This document shows positions 61,261-64,000 of a stretch of 64,000 bases of DNA, piece by piece. The notes under the pieces were generated by a model. It was not told the origin of the DNA. It saw only the letters and a program-made list of their open reading frames with translations, and did not search any database. The translations under genes were made by a program, and so were the position numbers. Source of the stretch: Verpa conica (taxonomy: Eukaryota > Ascomycota > Pezizomycetes > Pezizales > Morchellaceae); NCBI GenBank assembly GCA_033030425.1, contig JAUFSD010000009.1:496001-560000 (forward strand). The letters run 5' to 3'. Position 1 is the stretch's first letter. Each line of letters opens with the position of its first letter.

Positions 61261-63652
61261 CTACACGGTAGTATCCCTTCTAGAAGCCCTTCCAGAAACC
61301 CTCCCAGACCCACTCTTAAACCCGTTTCTCTCTGCGTCCACAATAACACTATCATCATCCCTCACTCTATCATCAAACACCGTTGGCGGTGGTGAGGCAG
61401 GCCTATCAAGTGATGTGAAGTGACGACCAGTAAATTTACATAGTATATATGTCACAGCGATCCTAATCGCGACTGAAAGTGCAAGGAAAAACACCGAGCC
61501 AACGGGGGCGGCGACGAAAGTTCCTATTAAAGATTAGTGAAAGATTGGATTAGAGAAAACACTCGCACATACCAAAGACGCTCCAGTCATCTGCATATAG
61601 CCCATTTACCAATATCAAAAGCTGAGCTCCATCATGTGCATTCCCGTAGTAGACCGTGCCGAAAATCCACACGCTTAGAATTCCACCGAGGCCACCAACG
61701 ACAGCATCAAACCCATTGACGAAATATAAACCGTCAAACAGACCCAGTAGTAGAGCTGGAATCGTCGCAGCGGAGAAGATATCACTAATAAGGAAGATTC
61801 GCAGGATACTTGGAGACTTAAGGGCAATGACGATTGTCGGGATGATGACTAAAATCGTGATAACACGGACGTAGATCAAAGGGAGTTTGTTGCGGAAAAT
61901 GTCATTGGAGATTGTAGATACCATTGCCGATTGGAGGGAGTCGAAGACTAAGAGGGGTCAATGATTGATATCACGGGGAGAAACAGTAGACTTACCCGCG
62001 CAGGAGAGACAGCAAACCATGACGATAACGAATCCGACCACCCAAGCTGGAAGCTTTGCAACCAAAAGGAAGAATGCGAGACCACCGTATTCGCCTGGGG
62101 TCCAGACACCTGACCAAGCTGCGATAAGACCTGTGCATGAAACAAGCAACAGGATGACGAAAACTGCAGCAGTAGCCAAGGAAACACCAATCCAGAGATC
62201 CTTATCGGTCTTTGACGCAAATGCACGCATCCAGAAACCGGAAATGAACATATCGTTTGTGATAATTGCGACAAGGAGGATATAGATAAGCTGATATCCC
62301 AGCTCAGAATCCTGAGTGAGACTCGAGGGACCAATCTTACTACGATCAATAGAAACAGAGGTTCCAATAGCGATAGCGCAGATAATGATTAATAGACCCA
62401 TAATAGCACCCTGTATATTATCGGTGATAAACGAGATCCTGAAACCACCGAGGGAGGTATAAATTGAAGTAACGATAACCTCGACAATCATGATCGGCAA
62501 TGGGTCAAGTCCAGTCAATGAGCCTAGGACCTGTTGGATCGAGGAGAGTTCGGCAACCATGTACAGAAACATAGTAGCAACTGACAAGAAGCTTAGGTAT
62601 AGACTTGTGATAGTTCCAAATCGATCCTTAACCCACATAGTGAGGATAAAACCCTCAGGCGACTTCTGACGGATAATAGGCGTCAATACAGCGAATGCCA
62701 TGAGGGGGAGCGCAGAGCATGCAGCATAAGTAATGGCTCCTTGAACACCAGCAATCGTTGCGATTTCAGGGTAAGAAACTAAGATTGATGATCCCAATGC
62801 TGTAATAAACCATTAGTATTTACAGCCAAAGTGAGGGGGTGGGGGTTTAAAGATCAGAGGGGGATCCAATTGCTAGAAAAACAGAGAACTCTGGAAATTT
62901 ATTAAAAGCTAGAAAGTCAACTTTTAATAGATTTCAGGAATTCTCTTATTCTCCGACGCAATAAGGATCCCGGAAGCGGCAACACGTTTCCCACGCAAGT
63001 ATTAACTTGTTCGAGTGCAAACGGTTCAATCTCAGCCTAGTTCATCCGGTCTCGTCGCAGGGTCTCTCTAAACATCCTTTACGGAGCAAAAAGTTGGATC
63101 CCACGAGCCGAGGACAGAAAACAAAGCGCCCGTAGTGAAGCCACGCAATCCCTCTCTCCCCCCCAAGAACTAGGTGAGAGGGAGGAACCAGCATTTCTTT
63201 TCAACTGCTTTGCATGATACGAACCTGCTCCATTGACTCAAAACAACTTTTATGCATTTGGGAGTTTAAAACGCTCTGATGCTGCCGCTACCTATCATCC
63301 TTGATTGATAGCTGCACTCACCAGAGGCGACAAAATTAAGTGCGACGGGAATAGCTGGGAGTTGTTATGGAATTAGCTATAGAACTTTTTTCTTTTTTTC
63401 CTTCCCATTTGATTGATTACGATAAGGGAATGTAGAGAAAATTAACTACCCACCTGTTTGGGTTCTGCCCGAATGGATAAAATCCATCTTCGTCTGCTTT
63501 CGAAACTTCCATGCTAAGAACAACCCCAAAAAGCTTCAATGCGCCACGTAATTAGAAGAAATCCATATCATCAGAAATATGGATACTTACAGGAAGACTG
63601 CAAATGTAAGGTAGATCAGTGCCTGCGACACGGGCTCAGAAGGCATCCCCAT
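61261..63652 (-). CDS. Solute:sodium symporter family transporter (DUR3-like)
   Basis: Plasma membrane transporter of the SSS family; fungal members include the urea/polyamine transporter Dur3, but the substrate here is not determined. Six exons, 63591-63652, 63454-63533, 63322-63354, 61996-62799, 61573-61947 and 61261-61523, total 1617 nt (538 aa). A short N-terminal helix (ALIYLTFAVFL) and KFRKQTKMDFIHSGRTQTG precede ALNFVASALGSSILVSYPEI. Many hydrophobic helices follow, with the family motif TSIYTSLGGFRISFITDNIQ. A charged cytosolic tail rich in Asp, Arg and Ser closes the protein. It is shorter than typical Dur3. The intron at 62800-63321 is 522 nt, far longer than the others. Confidence 0.82.
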
Positions 63653-64000
63653 TTTGCTGAATATTCAGAAGAAAAGATACGGTTAGAAGAATTTATAGGT
63701 GTGTTGTAGATCAACTGTGATGAGGATCCAACTGGTGGGGGGGGGGGAGACGGGAGTTATATACCTACCCTATCTACCAGGCCCGAGGGGATTTTTTTTT
63801 CGTCTGTCCCAACCTAGTCCGCTCTCTAATCCTTATCCAGGTGACGTTAAGTCTCGCTTGAGTTATATTGCATGGGGCATGGCGTAATCCCTGCTACATA
63901 GATTAGACTGGTCACATAGAGTACCGTGTGACATCTAAACATTTGGTTGGGAATCGAACCGTCGTGTTTGTGACTCCGTGTGCATTAGAGCCGGGCTATA
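63653..64000. other. Upstream region of the symporter gene to the window edge
   Basis: About 350 bp, with a G run near 63735 and a tRNA-like B-box (GGTTCGATTCC on the minus strand near 63950). No complete tRNA can be folded within the window. Confidence 0.4.

Noticed and set aside
63940..64000. Minus-strand tRNA gene at the right edge
   Set aside because: B-box GGTTCGATTCC is good, but the T-stem does not pair and no anticodon loop with a proper position 33/37 fits; the 5' part is outside the window. At most a tRNA-like fragment.

Overview
This 64 kb window is a gene-rich stretch of a filamentous ascomycete nuclear genome (Pezizomycotina). The case rests on intron style: 47-90 nt introns, GTANGT-type or GTTTGT donors, CTAAC-like branch sites and CAG/TAG acceptors. 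It also rests on the gene set (a separate Rac GTPase, a Sos7-type kinetochore protein, a DUF7704-type membrane protein) and on a lone 5S rRNA gene away from any rDNA array. Gene islands are separated by AT-rich, ORF-poor gaps. A Pezizomycetes or Orbiliomycetes source is possible but cannot be settled from the sequence alone.

Layout, left to right: the 3' end of an unknown gene (3-254); REV3, translesion polymerase zeta (-); UTP7 (-) head-to-head with SRP54 (+); RPS9 (-) head-to-head with RPL21 (+); a 3.4 kb gap; a RIM2-type mitochondrial carrier (+); APC5 (-) head-to-head with SNX3 (+); a gap; ELP6 (-) with an unusual intron insertion; a double-Myb telobox-type protein (-) head-to-head with a DUF7704-like membrane protein (+); an RS-rich probable splicing protein (+); an uncertain lineage-specific gene; MED12 (-) head-to-head with pantothenate kinase (+) across a minisatellite; a Sos7-like kinetochore protein (+); two tandem paralogues of a family I do not recognise (-); an RGD1-type F-BAR/RhoGAP (+); a JMJD7-like hydroxylase (+); a Rac GTPase (+); NOP6 (-); a 3 kb gap holding a 5S rRNA gene; and a solute:sodium symporter (-).

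Exon structures were assembled by hand from splice motifs and reading-frame continuity. For almost every conserved gene the summed exon length is an exact multiple of three with no internal stop, which is a strong internal check. The conserved genes are mostly housekeeping: ribosome biogenesis and translation (UTP7, NOP6, RPS9, RPL21, SRP54, ELP6), the cell cycle (APC5, Sos7-like), transcription (MED12), DNA damage tolerance (REV3), trafficking and polarity (SNX3, RGD1, Rac) and metabolism/transport (pantothenate kinase, RIM2, symporter). I see no biosynthetic cluster, CRISPR array or intact transposon.

The most novel items are the tandem unknown paralogues at 45.2-48.4 kb, which share an intron at the same position and phase; a roughly 200 bp element with G/C-rich inverted ends and a tRNA-like core inside the ELP6 intron; telobox-like motifs close to a gene for a likely telobox-binding double-Myb protein; and two splice-site oddities (RPS9, Sos7-like).
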